64,000 nt of DNA from Rhodospirillales bacterium (GTDB lineage Bacteria; Pseudomonadota; Alphaproteobacteria; BOG-932; Roseiterribacteraceae), in contig PLTD01000060.1 in NCBI GenBank assembly GCA_003165335.1, forward strand, positions 1 to 64,000. The letters run 5' to 3'. The translations under genes were made by a program, and so were the position numbers. The notes beneath the pieces are model-generated. The model was not told the DNA's origin, made no database searches, and saw only the letters and a list, made by a program, of their open reading frames with translations. Below are positions 7,590 through 15,916 of this stretch, piece after piece (the stretch's first letter is position 1; each line of letters starts with the position of its first letter).

Positions 7590-8743
7590 GCCGGCTGCCA
7601 GAAAACCGCCCAGCGCGGCAGAACCCGAGGCAGCCACTGACGCCAAGGCTGAAATCCGTCATTGGCGCGGGCAAACAGAACAAATATCGTCAAACTTGGA
7701 CCGATTGCTGCGAGGTACAGGAGCGGAATTGCCAGCCAGTGGTTGCGGGCAAAATTCGCTAGGCCGATCGATGTGCCTTGAATAAGCAAAACAACTACGC
7801 TGCCGGTCATGATCCGCCGTGATTGCCCGCGTCGATCGAAATGGCCACCCAATAGTGTATAGAGGCCAACCATCGCAAGCGCGACTACGAACAGTGGGCT
7901 GCTGATACGGTTATGAGCTTCGGCGCTAAACGCCATCTCGAACCCTTTGTCGTCTGCGCTTTGCGAACCAGCGAGCAGCTCAGGCAAAGTTCTTTCGCTG
8001 GGTTCCCTCCAGCGCGTCGTTAGCGCCTCGGCAACCTGCTGCAAATCGACCGTGCCGCGTGCGAATTCGGTTGTTCTCGGACGCCCGGTAACCGCATCTA
8101 TCTCCTGGCGGCTGACGTCGAACACGATAATTTCTGGGCCATGATCCCCTTCGACCACAATGCCGCGTTTAGCGACGGTCGTCGTCGGCCGTCCATTTGT
8201 TTGCTCTTGGTAGATGAGAATCCCCGAGAGATCTCCATTAGCTTCGCGTTCACGGACGTAGATCGTCATCTTGTCGCCGATCGAGTTGAAAACTCCGGCA
8301 TTTAGAGGAGCGCCGGCAAACTGTGTTCGCGTCATATCCTGCACCGTCTTTAGCCTTTCGTTGGCTACGGGCGCGATGAAGGCGTTGAGCAGGAAAACGA
8401 AGGTCGCGACGATTACTCCCAAAGCCAGGGCAGGTTTTGCCAAGCGCCACTGACTAAGCCCAAGAGCGCGCAACACAATCAACTCGCTCTCTGCAGTCAG
8501 CTTATTATAGACGAAAAGAATCACCATGAAGAAGATGATAGGCAGAACCACGGCCACAATGGGCGGCATGGCCAGCAGTACCAGGTAGAGAAAAAGCCCG
8601 ATCGGAGCGCCGCCGTTGATCGCCAATTCAAAGAATTTCAGCGACTCGATCAACCAGGCAACAAGGCTCACGATTACAGTCGCAATCAGAGTCGAAATTG
8701 CGAGATTGCGGAACAGGTAGCGGGAGATCAGGCTGGGATTCAT
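7586..8743 (-). CDS. lptF: LPS export ABC transporter permease LptF
   Basis: LptF pairs with LptG in the LptB2FG complex. The 385-residue protein has the family opening (SRYLFRNL), the conserved ESELIVLRALGLSQW coupling-helix region near residue 95, a periplasmic domain and three C-terminal membrane segments. It is the first gene of the minus-strand run and is divergent from pepA across about 150 bp that must hold both promoters. Confidence 0.94.
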   Translation of the reverse strand: MNPSLISRYLFRNLAISTLIATVIVSLVAWLIESLKFFELAINGGAPIGLFLYLVLLAMPPIVAVVLPIIFFMVILFVYNKLTAESELIVLRALGLSQWRLAKPALALGVIVATFVFLLNAFIAPVANERLKTVQDMTRTQFAGAPLNAGVFNSIGDKMTIYVREREANGDLSGILIYQEQTNGRPTTTVAKRGIVVEGDHGPEIIVFDVSRQEIDAVTGRPRTTEFARGTVDLQQVAEALTTRWREPSERTLPELLAGSQSADDKGFEMAFSAEAHNRISSPLFVVALAMVGLYTLLGGHFDRRGQSRRIMTGSVVVLLIQGTSIGLANFARNHWLAIPLLYLAAIGPSLTIFVLFARANDGFQPWRQWLPRVLPRWAVFWQPA

Positions 8744-8893
8744 GCGATCGGCATTATGATGGATGAACTCAGTCTATCGTTTCGTCATTGGCTTTGACAA
8801 ATTTTCTTCGATAGGGTTCTGTCGGCCTCGCGAGATTGCGTGCGACGTTCCAGTTCAAGCCGCTTTTTAAGATAAATTTTGAGGGGTTCCGTG

Positions 8894-10387
8894 ATGGAGA
8901 TCAACTTCGTCAAACCCGCGCTGCCAGGCAACGGTACGATTGTTCTCGCAATATTCGAAGAACGCGGGTTGGGAGAGCTTGGCCAAACTGTCGACAAGGC
9001 GTCGGGAGGGCAACTGACGCGTGCCATGACCGCCGCCGGTTTCAGCGGTAAGTCTGACGAGACTCTGATGATACAGGCCCCAGCTTGGTTTGATCGCGTG
9101 TTGCTGATCGGGATGGGCAAGCTCGATCTGGTTAAGCCCATGGTAGCTGAGGCGGCAGGAGGGGGTATCTATGCTCAACTCGTCTCAGCAAAAGCCACAT
9201 CGGCCACGGTGATCCCCGATACGCCTAAGGACGTCCCTGCTGGATTCAATTTTGCCGCTGACATCGCCATGGGTGCGTTGCTGCGATCATATCGCTTCGA
9301 CAAATACAGGACGGTTCAAAAGCCGGGACAAAAGCCGGTCCTTACGGAGCTCACCATTGCGGCGGTGCATCCCAATGCAGCGCGAAGCGGGTTCAACAGG
9401 GCAAAGGCGGTTGCCGAGGCTGTTTTCTTTACGCGCGACCTGGTGTCGGAGCCCGCAAACATCCTTTATCCGGAAAGCTTTGCCGAGCGTGTGCGCGAGC
9501 GCCTGACCGGTCTCGGCGTCACAGTCGAGGTTCTGGGCGAGGCGAAACTCGCCAAGCTAGGAATGGGAGCTCTGTTGGGGGTCGGGCAGGGGAGCGAGCG
9601 AGAAACTCAGCTTGTCGTCATGAGTTACAACGGCGCACCGAAGGTTAAGAATAAACGGCCGGTCGCCTTCGTCGGCAAAGGCGTAACTTTCGATACCGGA
9701 GGTATATCGCTCAAGCCTGGTGCCGGAATGGAAGATATGAAGTGGGATATGGCAGGGGCCGGCGCAGTCGCCGGGTTAATCGCCGCTCTTGCGGGACGCA
9801 AAGCAAAGGTTAACGCCGTTGGCGTCATTGCATTGGTTGAAAATATGCCTGATGGCAAAGCGCAGCGACCTGGCGACATCGTCAAATCCATGTCAGGCCA
9901 AACTATAGAGGTTCTGAATACCGATGCCGAAGGTCGGCTCGCCCTTGCCGATGCGCTTTGGTACACCGTTGACCGATTTAAACCTCAGGCGATGGTCGAT
10001 CTAGCCACCCTTACCGGTGCCGTCATCATTGCACTGGGGAGTGAATTCGCTGCCGTGTTTGCCAACGACGATGGCTTGGCTAATCAATTGTTGGCAGCCG
10101 GGACGGAGACCGGGGAAAAACTCTGGCGCCTCCCGATGGTCGATTCCTACGACAAACAGATCGATACAGATGCAGCTGATATGAAAAACATATCGGATGG
10201 TCGGGGTGCGGGCAGCGCAATCGGAGCGGTATTCCTGAAGCGCTTCGTCAAGGATACGAAGTGGGCTCACCTCGATATCGCTGGGGTCGCATGGTCGAAG
10301 AAGGATTCGGCGACGGTGCCGAAGGGGGCAACCGCCTTCGGCGTGCGGCTGCTCGACCGGTTCGTGGCCGACTCATTCGAACATTGA
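8894..10387 (+). CDS. pepA: Leucyl aminopeptidase (M17 family)
   Basis: This dinuclear-metal exopeptidase removes N-terminal residues from peptides; in some bacteria PepA also binds DNA. The C-terminal catalytic domain shows GKGVTFDTGGISLKP, the MKWDMAGAGAV lysine/metal segment and the family signature NTDAEGRLALADAL. The N-terminal macrodomain is more divergent, as usual. The track starts at a TTG (8879); the ATG at 8894 has AGGGG at a good distance and gives 497 residues, the normal length. Confidence 0.96.
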   Translation: MEINFVKPALPGNGTIVLAIFEERGLGELGQTVDKASGGQLTRAMTAAGFSGKSDETLMIQAPAWFDRVLLIGMGKLDLVKPMVAEAAGGGIYAQLVSAKATSATVIPDTPKDVPAGFNFAADIAMGALLRSYRFDKYRTVQKPGQKPVLTELTIAAVHPNAARSGFNRAKAVAEAVFFTRDLVSEPANILYPESFAERVRERLTGLGVTVEVLGEAKLAKLGMGALLGVGQGSERETQLVVMSYNGAPKVKNKRPVAFVGKGVTFDTGGISLKPGAGMEDMKWDMAGAGAVAGLIAALAGRKAKVNAVGVIALVENMPDGKAQRPGDIVKSMSGQTIEVLNTDAEGRLALADALWYTVDRFKPQAMVDLATLTGAVIIALGSEFAAVFANDDGLANQLLAAGTETGEKLWRLPMVDSYDKQIDTDAADMKNISDGRGAGSAIGAVFLKRFVKDTKWAHLDIAGVAWSKKDSATVPKGATAFGVRLLDRFVADSFEH

Positions 10388-10827
10388 GCGAGGTCCGATT
10401 CTATCATCTGCAGCGCCAGCGCCTGGAAGATGCGCTGCCCGCCTTGCTGGAAAAGGCGCGGGATCGTGGACACAGGATTGTGGTGCAGGCCGGCTCGCCC
10501 GAGCGTGTAAAGGCGCTGGACGCACTGCTGTGGACTTATCGCCCCGAGAGCTTTCTGGCGCACGGCAGCGCGTCGGCCTCTGCGCCGGAACAACCTATCT
10601 GGCTCACTGCAGATGAGGAAAACCCGAACGCCGCCGATGTGCTGATCCTGGTCGACGGGGCGTCCGCCGAGGTCGCGCCCTACAAGCTGTGTTGCGAACT
10701 GTTCGACGGACAGGACGAAGACGCAGTCGCCGCCGCGCGCCAGCGGTGGAGCGAGTATAAGACCGCCGGTCACGCCATCACCTATTGGCAGCAGAGTGAG
10801 CGCGGCGGCTGGGAAAAGCGGGCCTAG
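10384..10827 (+). CDS. holC: DNA polymerase III chi subunit
   Basis: HolC (chi) links the clamp loader to SSB. The homologous part begins SEVRFYHLQRQRLEDALPALL and runs through the conserved WTYRPESFLAHG and PIWLTADEENPN to the C-terminus. The track ORF opens 123 bp upstream inside pepA, which is too long. A TTG at 10384 directly precedes the conserved start and overlaps the pepA stop (TTGA), so I call it as start, 147 residues. Its stop shares the palindrome CTAG with the convergent asd stop. Confidence 0.92.
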   Translation: MSEVRFYHLQRQRLEDALPALLEKARDRGHRIVVQAGSPERVKALDALLWTYRPESFLAHGSASASAPEQPIWLTADEENPNAADVLILVDGASAEVAPYKLCCELFDGQDEDAVAAARQRWSEYKTAGHAITYWQQSERGGWEKRA

Positions 10828-11867
10828 CTCTCCCGTTTCTTCAACAGCAACTCCGCGATCTGCACCGCGTTCAGCGCGGCGCCTTTCAGAAGTTGGTCGC
10901 CGGCGACGAACAACGCTATGGATCGGCCACTTGGGTCGCTCAAGTCCTGGCGGATGCGGCCGACCAGAATGTCATCCTGACCAGAGGCTTCGATCGGCAT
11001 CGGGAAGTGGTTGTTCGGCGCGTCGTCGACCAATCGAACGCCGGGGGCGTCGGCAATGAGCGCACGGGCCCGGTCGGGCGTCATCGGGTTTTCGAACTCG
11101 ACCGTGATCGCGACGCTGTGGGCGCGTAGCACCGGCACGCGCACGCAAGTGGCTGAGACCGCCAGATCCGGAGCGCCGAATATTTTGCGAGCCTCAGCGA
11201 TGACCTTGGACTCCTCGCCGTTATAGCCGGTCGCTGGGTCGATCGTGGTATTATGGCTGAATAAGTTGAATGCGTAGGGGTGGGGTAGGACGGTGTGCTC
11301 GTATTCGCGCCCTTCCAGATAGGCCCGGGTCGAATGTCGCAGTTCCTCCATCGCCGCCGCGCCGGCACCAGATGCTGCCTGGTAGGTGGCGACAATAAGT
11401 CGGCGAATGGGGTTACTGCGATGCAAGGGCCATAGCGGCGTCAACGAGATAATTGCCGCGCAATTCGGATTTGCAATGATGCCCCTATGGCCTTCCAGCG
11501 CATCCGGATTGATTTCGGGCACAACTAGCGGAATGTCGGCATCCATGCGGAAGGCAGAGGAATTGTCGACCACGACTGCGCCGCGCCGGACTGCAAGCGG
11601 TCCGAAATGCTTTGATGGGCCGCTGCCCGCCGAAAACAGTGTCAGATCGATATTGTGGAAATTTTCCTCGTTCAGTTCTTCAACCGCGGTATCCTCGCCG
11701 CGGAAGGGTAAGGTGCGGCCGACAGACCGTTTGGATGCAAACAGGCGCAGCGACGCCAACGGAAAATTGCGCTGTTCCAGGCAGTGAATTAGTTCGATGC
11801 CGACCGCACCGGTGGCGCCGACAATCGCGACGCGGGGGTTCGATAAAGTCTGGTAACTGGCGCTCAT
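10824..11867 (-). CDS. asd: Aspartate-semialdehyde dehydrogenase
   Basis: Asd makes aspartate semialdehyde, the branch point to threonine, methionine, lysine and diaminopimelate. The N-terminal NADP fold (VAIVGATGAVG) is near residue 15, the catalytic cysteine is in IIANPNC near 133, the substrate-binding Q-A-A-S-G-A-G-A follows, and the catalytic histidine region is LRAHSVAITVEFENP. The track opens with GTG at 11870; the ATG at 11867 has the better-spaced ribosome site GGAG. The gene is preceded by a threonine-rich leader peptide and a terminator (separate entries), suggesting transcription attenuation by threonine. Confidence 0.96.
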   Translation of the reverse strand: MSASYQTLSNPRVAIVGATGAVGIELIHCLEQRNFPLASLRLFASKRSVGRTLPFRGEDTAVEELNEENFHNIDLTLFSAGSGPSKHFGPLAVRRGAVVVDNSSAFRMDADIPLVVPEINPDALEGHRGIIANPNCAAIISLTPLWPLHRSNPIRRLIVATYQAASGAGAAAMEELRHSTRAYLEGREYEHTVLPHPYAFNLFSHNTTIDPATGYNGEESKVIAEARKIFGAPDLAVSATCVRVPVLRAHSVAITVEFENPMTPDRARALIADAPGVRLVDDAPNNHFPMPIEASGQDDILVGRIRQDLSDPSGRSIALFVAGDQLLKGAALNAVQIAELLLKKRES

Positions 11868-11875
11868 CACTCACT

Positions 11876-11901
11876 CCGATAATGCGGGCCGATAATGCGG
11901 G
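11876..11901. repeat. 13-bp tandem duplication in the asd 5' leader
   Basis: The 13-mer CCGATAATGCGGG occurs twice, exactly head to tail, between the leader terminator and the asd start. It touches the region just before the asd ribosome site. No function is evident; it may reflect slippage or help space the attenuator from the gene. Confidence 0.7.
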
Positions 11902-11917
11902 TGGGGTGGAGCCAGAC

Positions 11918-11950
11918 AACAAAAAGGCCCCGTCCGACACCGGCGAGGCC
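11918..11950 (-). terminator. Intrinsic terminator/attenuator upstream of asd
   Basis: Read on the minus strand, GGCC-TCG-C...GACGGGGCC forms a GC-rich hairpin (arms starting GGCC and ending GGCC, one bulged A) followed directly by TTTTTGTT. It lies 25 bp after the stop of a threonine-rich leader peptide and about 50 bp before the asd ATG. That is the position expected of an attenuator terminator, since no other upstream gene on this strand needs ending here. Confidence 0.82.
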
Positions 11951-11974
11951 TGTTTGGTTCGTTCTAGCCTGACT

Positions 11975-12055
11975 TCAGCCGAACAACTCCGCACAAGCGC
12001 CACCGGCGGTGGTCTTGGTCGTCGTCGTCGTTTTTTTAAACATGAAGCTGGGCAT
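11975..12055 (-). CDS. Threonine-rich leader peptide of asd (attenuator peptide)
   Basis: This 26-codon ORF, too short for the ORF track, reads M-P-S-F-M-F-K-K-T-T-T-T-T-K-T-T-A-G-G and ends E-L-F-G-stop. Seven threonine codons (ACG x4, ACC x3) fall within eight codons. A ribosome site (TTTAGGA) stands 7 bases before the ATG. The threonine run, the following terminator and the downstream asd gene together match the layout of thrL-type attenuation: stalling at Thr codons under threonine shortage would prevent the terminator. The coding is seen directly; regulation by charged tRNA-Thr is inferred. The leader segment CACCG could pair with CGGTG of the terminator 5' arm. Confidence 0.85.
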   Translation of the reverse strand: MPSFMFKKTTTTTKTTAGGACAELFG

Positions 12056-12117
12056 GGCGCGGTCCTAAAGCGACGACGGACGTTTGTAAAGTCTTCCGTA
12101 AAGAAGTCGGGTCAGGG

Positions 12118-12146
12118 TGGACGGTAGCGGGAGCGCCCGCTATAAG
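12118..12146 (+). promoter_or_regulatory. Probable sigma-70-type promoter of ndk
   Basis: TGGACG (-35) and TATAAG (-10) are separated by 17 bp and lie about 42 bp before the ndk start. This gives a plausible short untranslated leader. Confidence 0.5.
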
Positions 12147-12188
12147 GCGCGCAAATCTCCATCTTTTTTTAAACCGTAAGAGAACCGC

Positions 12189-12611
12189 ATGTCTGTCGAA
12201 CGCACCTTTTCTATCATTAAGCCCGACGCCACGCGGCGCAACCTTACCGGGTCAATTAACCAGAAGCTGGAAGCCGCAGGCTTGCGGATTGTTGGTCAAA
12301 AGCGACTGCAGCTAACAGAGGCGCAGGCCAAGGCCTTCTACGCTGTCCATGCAGAGCGTCCGTTCTACGGTGAACTGGTCAGCTTCATGATCTCCGGTCC
12401 GGTCGTGGTCCAGGTTCTGGAAGGCGATAATGCTGTCGCGAAAAATCGAGCGATCATGGGCGCGACCAATCCGGCCAATGCCGAATCAGGCACAATCCGT
12501 AAGGAATTTGCTGAATCAATCGAGGCCAACTCGGTTCATGGATCGGACAGCCTCGAGAATGCGAAGAACGAGATCGCGTTCTTCTTCTCCGAATCCGAAA
12601 TCGTCGGTTAG
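12189..12611 (+). CDS. ndk: Nucleoside-diphosphate kinase
   Basis: Ndk moves the gamma phosphate from ATP to other nucleoside diphosphates through a phosphohistidine. The 140-residue protein matches the family end to end: [11 protein letters not shown] at the N-terminus, the R-P-F-Y segment near 58, [11 protein letters not shown] near 100, and the active-site histidine in NSVHGSDS near 117. It stands alone, divergent from the asd leader, with its own promoter. Confidence 0.98.
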   Translation: MSVERTFSIIKPDATRRNLTGSINQKLEAAGLRIVGQKRLQLTEAQAKAFYAVHAERPFYGELVSFMISGPVVVQVLEGDNAVAKNRAIMGATNPANAESGTIRKEFAESIEANSVHGSDSLENAKNEIAFFFSESEIVG

Positions 12612-12626
12612 TGCCGCTTTCGTTGG

Positions 12627-12647
12627 CCGGGACCTATAAGGTCCCGG
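12627..12647. other. Perfect 8-bp-stem hairpin between ndk and the small oxidase-subunit gene
   Basis: CCGGGACC-TATAA-GGTCCCGG is a perfect inverted repeat that overlaps the last codons and stop of the minus-strand small gene and lies 16 bp past the ndk stop. It has no T-run on either side, so it is not a classical intrinsic terminator; it could stabilise both 3' ends. Confidence 0.6.
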
Positions 12648-12780
12648 TGACGAAACCAATGAACAGCACTAGGACGACCACGCCTATTATGCTGCGGACA
12701 AGCAGATGGGTGAACCCGCTCCACATCCGCTTGTGAGACTCTAGATCCGGGAAATCTTCTGTGGTGACCGGGCTGCTCAT
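12634..12780 (-). CDS. aa3-type cytochrome c oxidase subunit IV-like small membrane protein
   Basis: This 48-residue protein is below the ORF-track cut-off. It has a short polar N-terminus, then the segment H-K-R-M-W-S-G-F-T-H-L-L and a single membrane helix (IIGVVVLVLFIGFV). That layout, an E/S-H-x-x-x-[YW]-x-G-F motif before one helix, is typical of the alphaproteobacterial aa3 oxidase subunit IV family. The ATG at 12780 has a strong GAGGAAA ribosome site. It is not beside other oxidase genes, which is common for this family. Function is inferred from pattern only. Confidence 0.72.
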   Translation of the reverse strand: MSSPVTTEDFPDLESHKRMWSGFTHLLVRSIIGVVVLVLFIGFVTGTL

Positions 12781-12872
12781 GCTATTTCCTCGCTAACTGG
12801 TATTAATCTTTTAGACACGATGGCGCTTCGTCATCAAGTCGAATATCAAGATTTCGGGCGGTCTGCGGCGCT

Positions 12873-13541
12873 TTACCCGAGTGGGTTCAGCAATGGGGTC
12901 TGAGCGAATTTGCCGGCTGTAATACGGGCTATTTCGTCAACAATTTTAACGCGCCCTTCTGCGATCAGTCTAACCGCGAGCGGGTAGCAGCGATGTTCCG
13001 CCTCTAAGATGCGTCTGGAGAGAGCATCTTCGTCGTCGCCGTCATGGACCGGTACCGCAGCCTGAAGGATGATCGGACCTGCATCCATTTCGGGACGCAC
13101 AAAATGAACCGTGCAGCCGGAAAAGCGTACTCCGGCAGCCAATGCCTGTGCATGCGAATCAAGCCCCTTAAATGAGGGCAGAAGCGACGGATGGATGTTA
13201 ATCAGCCTGTCGTGCCAACTCTGAGCGAAGCCCGCCGTAAGCAATCGCATAAATCCCGCGAGGCAGACCAAGCCGACCTCTGCTTCGCAAAGAGCATTGT
13301 CGAGTGCAGCATCGAATGATTCGCGGTTGGTGAAGTCTTTATGTGGAATTACCAGAGTCCGAATGCCAGCATCAACTGCGCGCTGTAGCCCTCCAGCGTC
13401 TGCACGGTTCGAAATGACGAGTGCGATTTCGGCCGGATACGAGGCGTCGGTTGTTGCGTCGATCAGGGCTTGAAGATTACTGCCCCGCCCGGAGATCAGA
13501 ACGCCCAGTTTCAGCTTTGGAACTGAAGTGAGTCCTACCAT
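12873..13541 (-). CDS. purN: Phosphoribosylglycinamide formyltransferase
   Basis: PurN transfers a formyl group from 10-formyl-THF to GAR in purine synthesis. The 222-residue protein has [17 protein letters not shown] at the N-terminus, the [18 protein letters not shown] active-site loop near 120, and the [16 protein letters not shown] segment with the catalytic aspartate near 145. It overlaps the 3' end of purM by 7 bp, the usual purMN pairing. Confidence 0.97.
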   Translation of the reverse strand: MVGLTSVPKLKLGVLISGRGSNLQALIDATTDASYPAEIALVISNRADAGGLQRAVDAGIRTLVIPHKDFTNRESFDAALDNALCEAEVGLVCLAGFMRLLTAGFAQSWHDRLINIHPSLLPSFKGLDSHAQALAAGVRFSGCTVHFVRPEMDAGPIILQAAVPVHDGDDEDALSRRILEAEHRCYPLAVRLIAEGRVKIVDEIARITAGKFAQTPLLNPLG

Positions 13542-14668
13542 GCTGACTCGACATGGGAAATCTGAACTCGATTTTCGTCCGGCGCCTTTACGACCGTGCC
13601 GATATCGCGTGCGCCGATATCGGCCAACAGGGCCAAGGTATCGTCTCGGTTGTTGGCTGCGACGATCGCGACCATGCCGATCCCGCAGTTGAATGTCCGA
13701 GCCAGTTCAGCGGCGGGAAGGCCGCCCACGCCGGCCATCCAGCGAAAAACCGGGGACAAGCTCCATTTATTGGCATCCAACGCGACACCCAGACCGTCGG
13801 GTAGTACGCGCGGAATATTCTCAGTCAAGCCGCCGCCGGTAATATGGGCGAAACCCTTCACTAGGCCAGAGCGCACTAATTTCAGGGCAGGCTGAACGTA
13901 AATCACGGTGGGAGTCAGCAACGCGTCGCCGAGCGTCTTGGCAGGCTCGAACGGGGCAGGAGCGGTCCAATCCAGCCCAGATTGCTCGACCAGCTTGCGC
14001 ACAAGCGAATAGCCGTTGGAATGTACACCGCTCGAAGGCAGCCCGATGACGACATCTCCTTCGACGATGTTTGTTCCGTCGAGCGCTTGGCCGCGTTCGA
14101 CTGCGCCGACCGCGAAGCCGGCCAGGTCGTAATCGCCTTCGGCGTAGAGCCCGGGCATCTCGGCTGTTTCGCCGCCTATTAACGCGCAGCCGGCGATCCT
14201 GCACCCTTCGGCGATACCCGCGATAATTCTGCGGGCGGTATCGACCTCCAGTTTGCCGGTCGCGAAATAATCGAGGAAGAAGAGCGGCTCGGCTCCCTGA
14301 ACGATCAAGTCGTTGACGCTCATGGCAACAAGATCAATGCCGATCGTGTCATGCAGGCCCGTCGCAATTGCGATCTTCAGTTTCGTGCCGACTCCGTCTG
14401 TGGTCGCAACCAGGATCGGGTCCTTGAAGCCTGCAGCTTTCGGATCAAATAACGCGCCGAATCCACCAAGTGACGCTGTCGTCCCCGAGCGCGCTGAAGC
14501 GCGCGCCAGAGGAGCGATCGCTTTTACCAGCGCCGCCCCGGCATCGATGTCTACCCCGGCAGCCTTATAGGCGCCGATGGGTTCGTTCTTTGGTGTGGTA
14601 ATGGCGTCCTCGCGCTCGCTAAGATATGGTCCGGGCAACCCAATAAGGCGATTGGCTTCGGCGGGCAT
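13535..14668 (-). CDS. purM: Phosphoribosylformylglycinamidine cyclo-ligase
   Basis: PurM closes the imidazole ring to form AIR. The family signature begins at [17 protein letters not shown] and continues through [13 protein letters not shown], the [10 protein letters not shown] segment, GGETAEMPG and [13 protein letters not shown]. The only ATG start (14668) adds about 30 residues before the conserved core and leaves just 12 bp to the divergent DUF2066 gene, with no ribosome site. Alternatives are TTG at 14638 or ATT at 14599; the latter has AGGA 4 bases upstream and starts I-T-T-P-K-N. The true start is therefore uncertain. It is coupled to purN. Confidence 0.95.
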   Translation of the reverse strand: MPAEANRLIGLPGPYLSEREDAITTPKNEPIGAYKAAGVDIDAGAALVKAIAPLARASARSGTTASLGGFGALFDPKAAGFKDPILVATTDGVGTKLKIAIATGLHDTIGIDLVAMSVNDLIVQGAEPLFFLDYFATGKLEVDTARRIIAGIAEGCRIAGCALIGGETAEMPGLYAEGDYDLAGFAVGAVERGQALDGTNIVEGDVVIGLPSSGVHSNGYSLVRKLVEQSGLDWTAPAPFEPAKTLGDALLTPTVIYVQPALKLVRSGLVKGFAHITGGGLTENIPRVLPDGLGVALDANKWSLSPVFRWMAGVGGLPAAELARTFNCGIGMVAIVAANNRDDTLALLADIGARDIGTVVKAPDENRVQISHVESAW

Positions 14669-14680
14669 AGATGAGCGAAC

Positions 14681-15916
14681 ATGAACTGCTTTGCAATGTT
14701 TAGAGGCTTAGAGAAGGTCCGAATCTCCGCGATTGCGGCAATTTTGGTTGCCAGCCTAACCTTGGCGGCGAATGGACACGCCGAAACCTATATGACGGTT
14801 AGCGACGTGCCCGTGGACGTTACTGCGAAGAATGCTGCTGCTGCGCGGGATCAAGCAATCGCGACCGCGCAGGGCAAGGCTTTCGATCGGCTGGTCAAAC
14901 GTTTGGTGCCCAATGCAGCAGATCAGGCGCGGATCCACCCAAGCCAAGAGATGATCGAAGGCTTCGTACAAGACTTTGGAGTCGAAAACGAACGGGTGTC
15001 GCCGGTTAGATATATCGGCCTCTATAGCGTGCGTTTTCGAGCGAGCTTGGTGAAAAAATATCTAACCGATTCGGGCGTCAATGCCGTAGGTGACCAGCAG
15101 CAGGTTTTGGTTGTGCCATTATACAGGACAGCTACCGGCGCGCTTCTTTGGGACGGCGGAAATGATTGGCGTGCGGCCTGGGATCGCGGCGGATTTGGCG
15201 ACGGACCGGTCACGCTGATTCTGCCGAATGGCGATTCGTTCGACACTGGATCTTTGTCCGCCGCGGCAGCGGGAAACGGCGATATGGGCGGGCTCGGTAC
15301 TCTGATCGGCCGATATCATGCTGCCGGGGTCATTGTAGCGACAGCCGCCCCTCGTGATCCCGCGCTTGGTGCATCATCAGGTTTGTCACTGACGCTGGCG
15401 ACCTACGACCAGACGGGGCCGAAGGGAGCGCAGACGCTGACGATCAATCCTGTTCCCGGCGAGCAAGCGCAAAAAACCCTGTTGCGCGGTGTATCCGCCT
15501 CGGCTGACCTGCTCGAGACAGGTTGGCGACAGGCGATTGCCAACGGCGGTTCTACGGGGCTGGTGGTATCCTCGGGGGCGCCCGAGCAAGCGGATGTCAG
15601 CGCTGGTCAAACGGCCTCTAGTGCAATCACAACTTATCGAATCGGATTGCCGCTGGTTGGCGTCGCCGAGTGGGTGAAGGTTCGCAATCAACTTGCGGCG
15701 ACAGGCGGAGTACAGCGTATTTCGCTCGATGCGCTTACGAGAGAAGGCGCAGCCTTTACGCTCGATTTTTCGGGCGATGCATTGGCCCTTCAAGCAGCCT
15801 TGTCGGGGAGCGGCTATGTGTTGGTTCAGACAACGCCTGCGAATGCCGCCGGACCTGGCTCATTCCAATTGCGCGCAGTAACCAGCGTGTCGCCCGGACC
15901 TTCGACTGCGCAATGA
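14681..15916 (+). CDS. Secreted DUF2066-domain protein
   Basis: This 411-residue exported protein has a signal peptide (hydrophobic [16 protein letters not shown], cleavage near GHAE). The body matches the DUF2066 pattern: short A-x-x-x-A-x-x-x-A-x-x-K-A-F-x-R-L-V-K-R helix near 60, [11 protein letters not shown] near 105, and the V-L-V-V-P-L-Y strand. No enzymatic role is known. It lies directly upstream of the AI-2E transporter with an ATGA overlap, as in other alphaproteobacteria, and heads a + strand group with hdaA. Starts at 14681 or 14696 are both possible. Confidence 0.8.
   Translation: MNCFAMFRGLEKVRISAIAAILVASLTLAANGHAETYMTVSDVPVDVTAKNAAAARDQAIATAQGKAFDRLVKRLVPNAADQARIHPSQEMIEGFVQDFGVENERVSPVRYIGLYSVRFRASLVKKYLTDSGVNAVGDQQQVLVVPLYRTATGALLWDGGNDWRAAWDRGGFGDGPVTLILPNGDSFDTGSLSAAAAGNGDMGGLGTLIGRYHAAGVIVATAAPRDPALGASSGLSLTLATYDQTGPKGAQTLTINPVPGEQAQKTLLRGVSASADLLETGWRQAIANGGSTGLVVSSGAPEQADVSAGQTASSAITTYRIGLPLVGVAEWVKVRNQLAATGGVQRISLDALTREGAAFTLDFSGDALALQAALSGSGYVLVQTTPANAAGPGSFQLRAVTSVSPGPSTAQ

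Noticed and set aside
12627-12647. Intrinsic bidirectional terminator after ndk
   Set aside because: The hairpin is perfect but neither strand has a T-run after it, so it is reported only as a hairpin.
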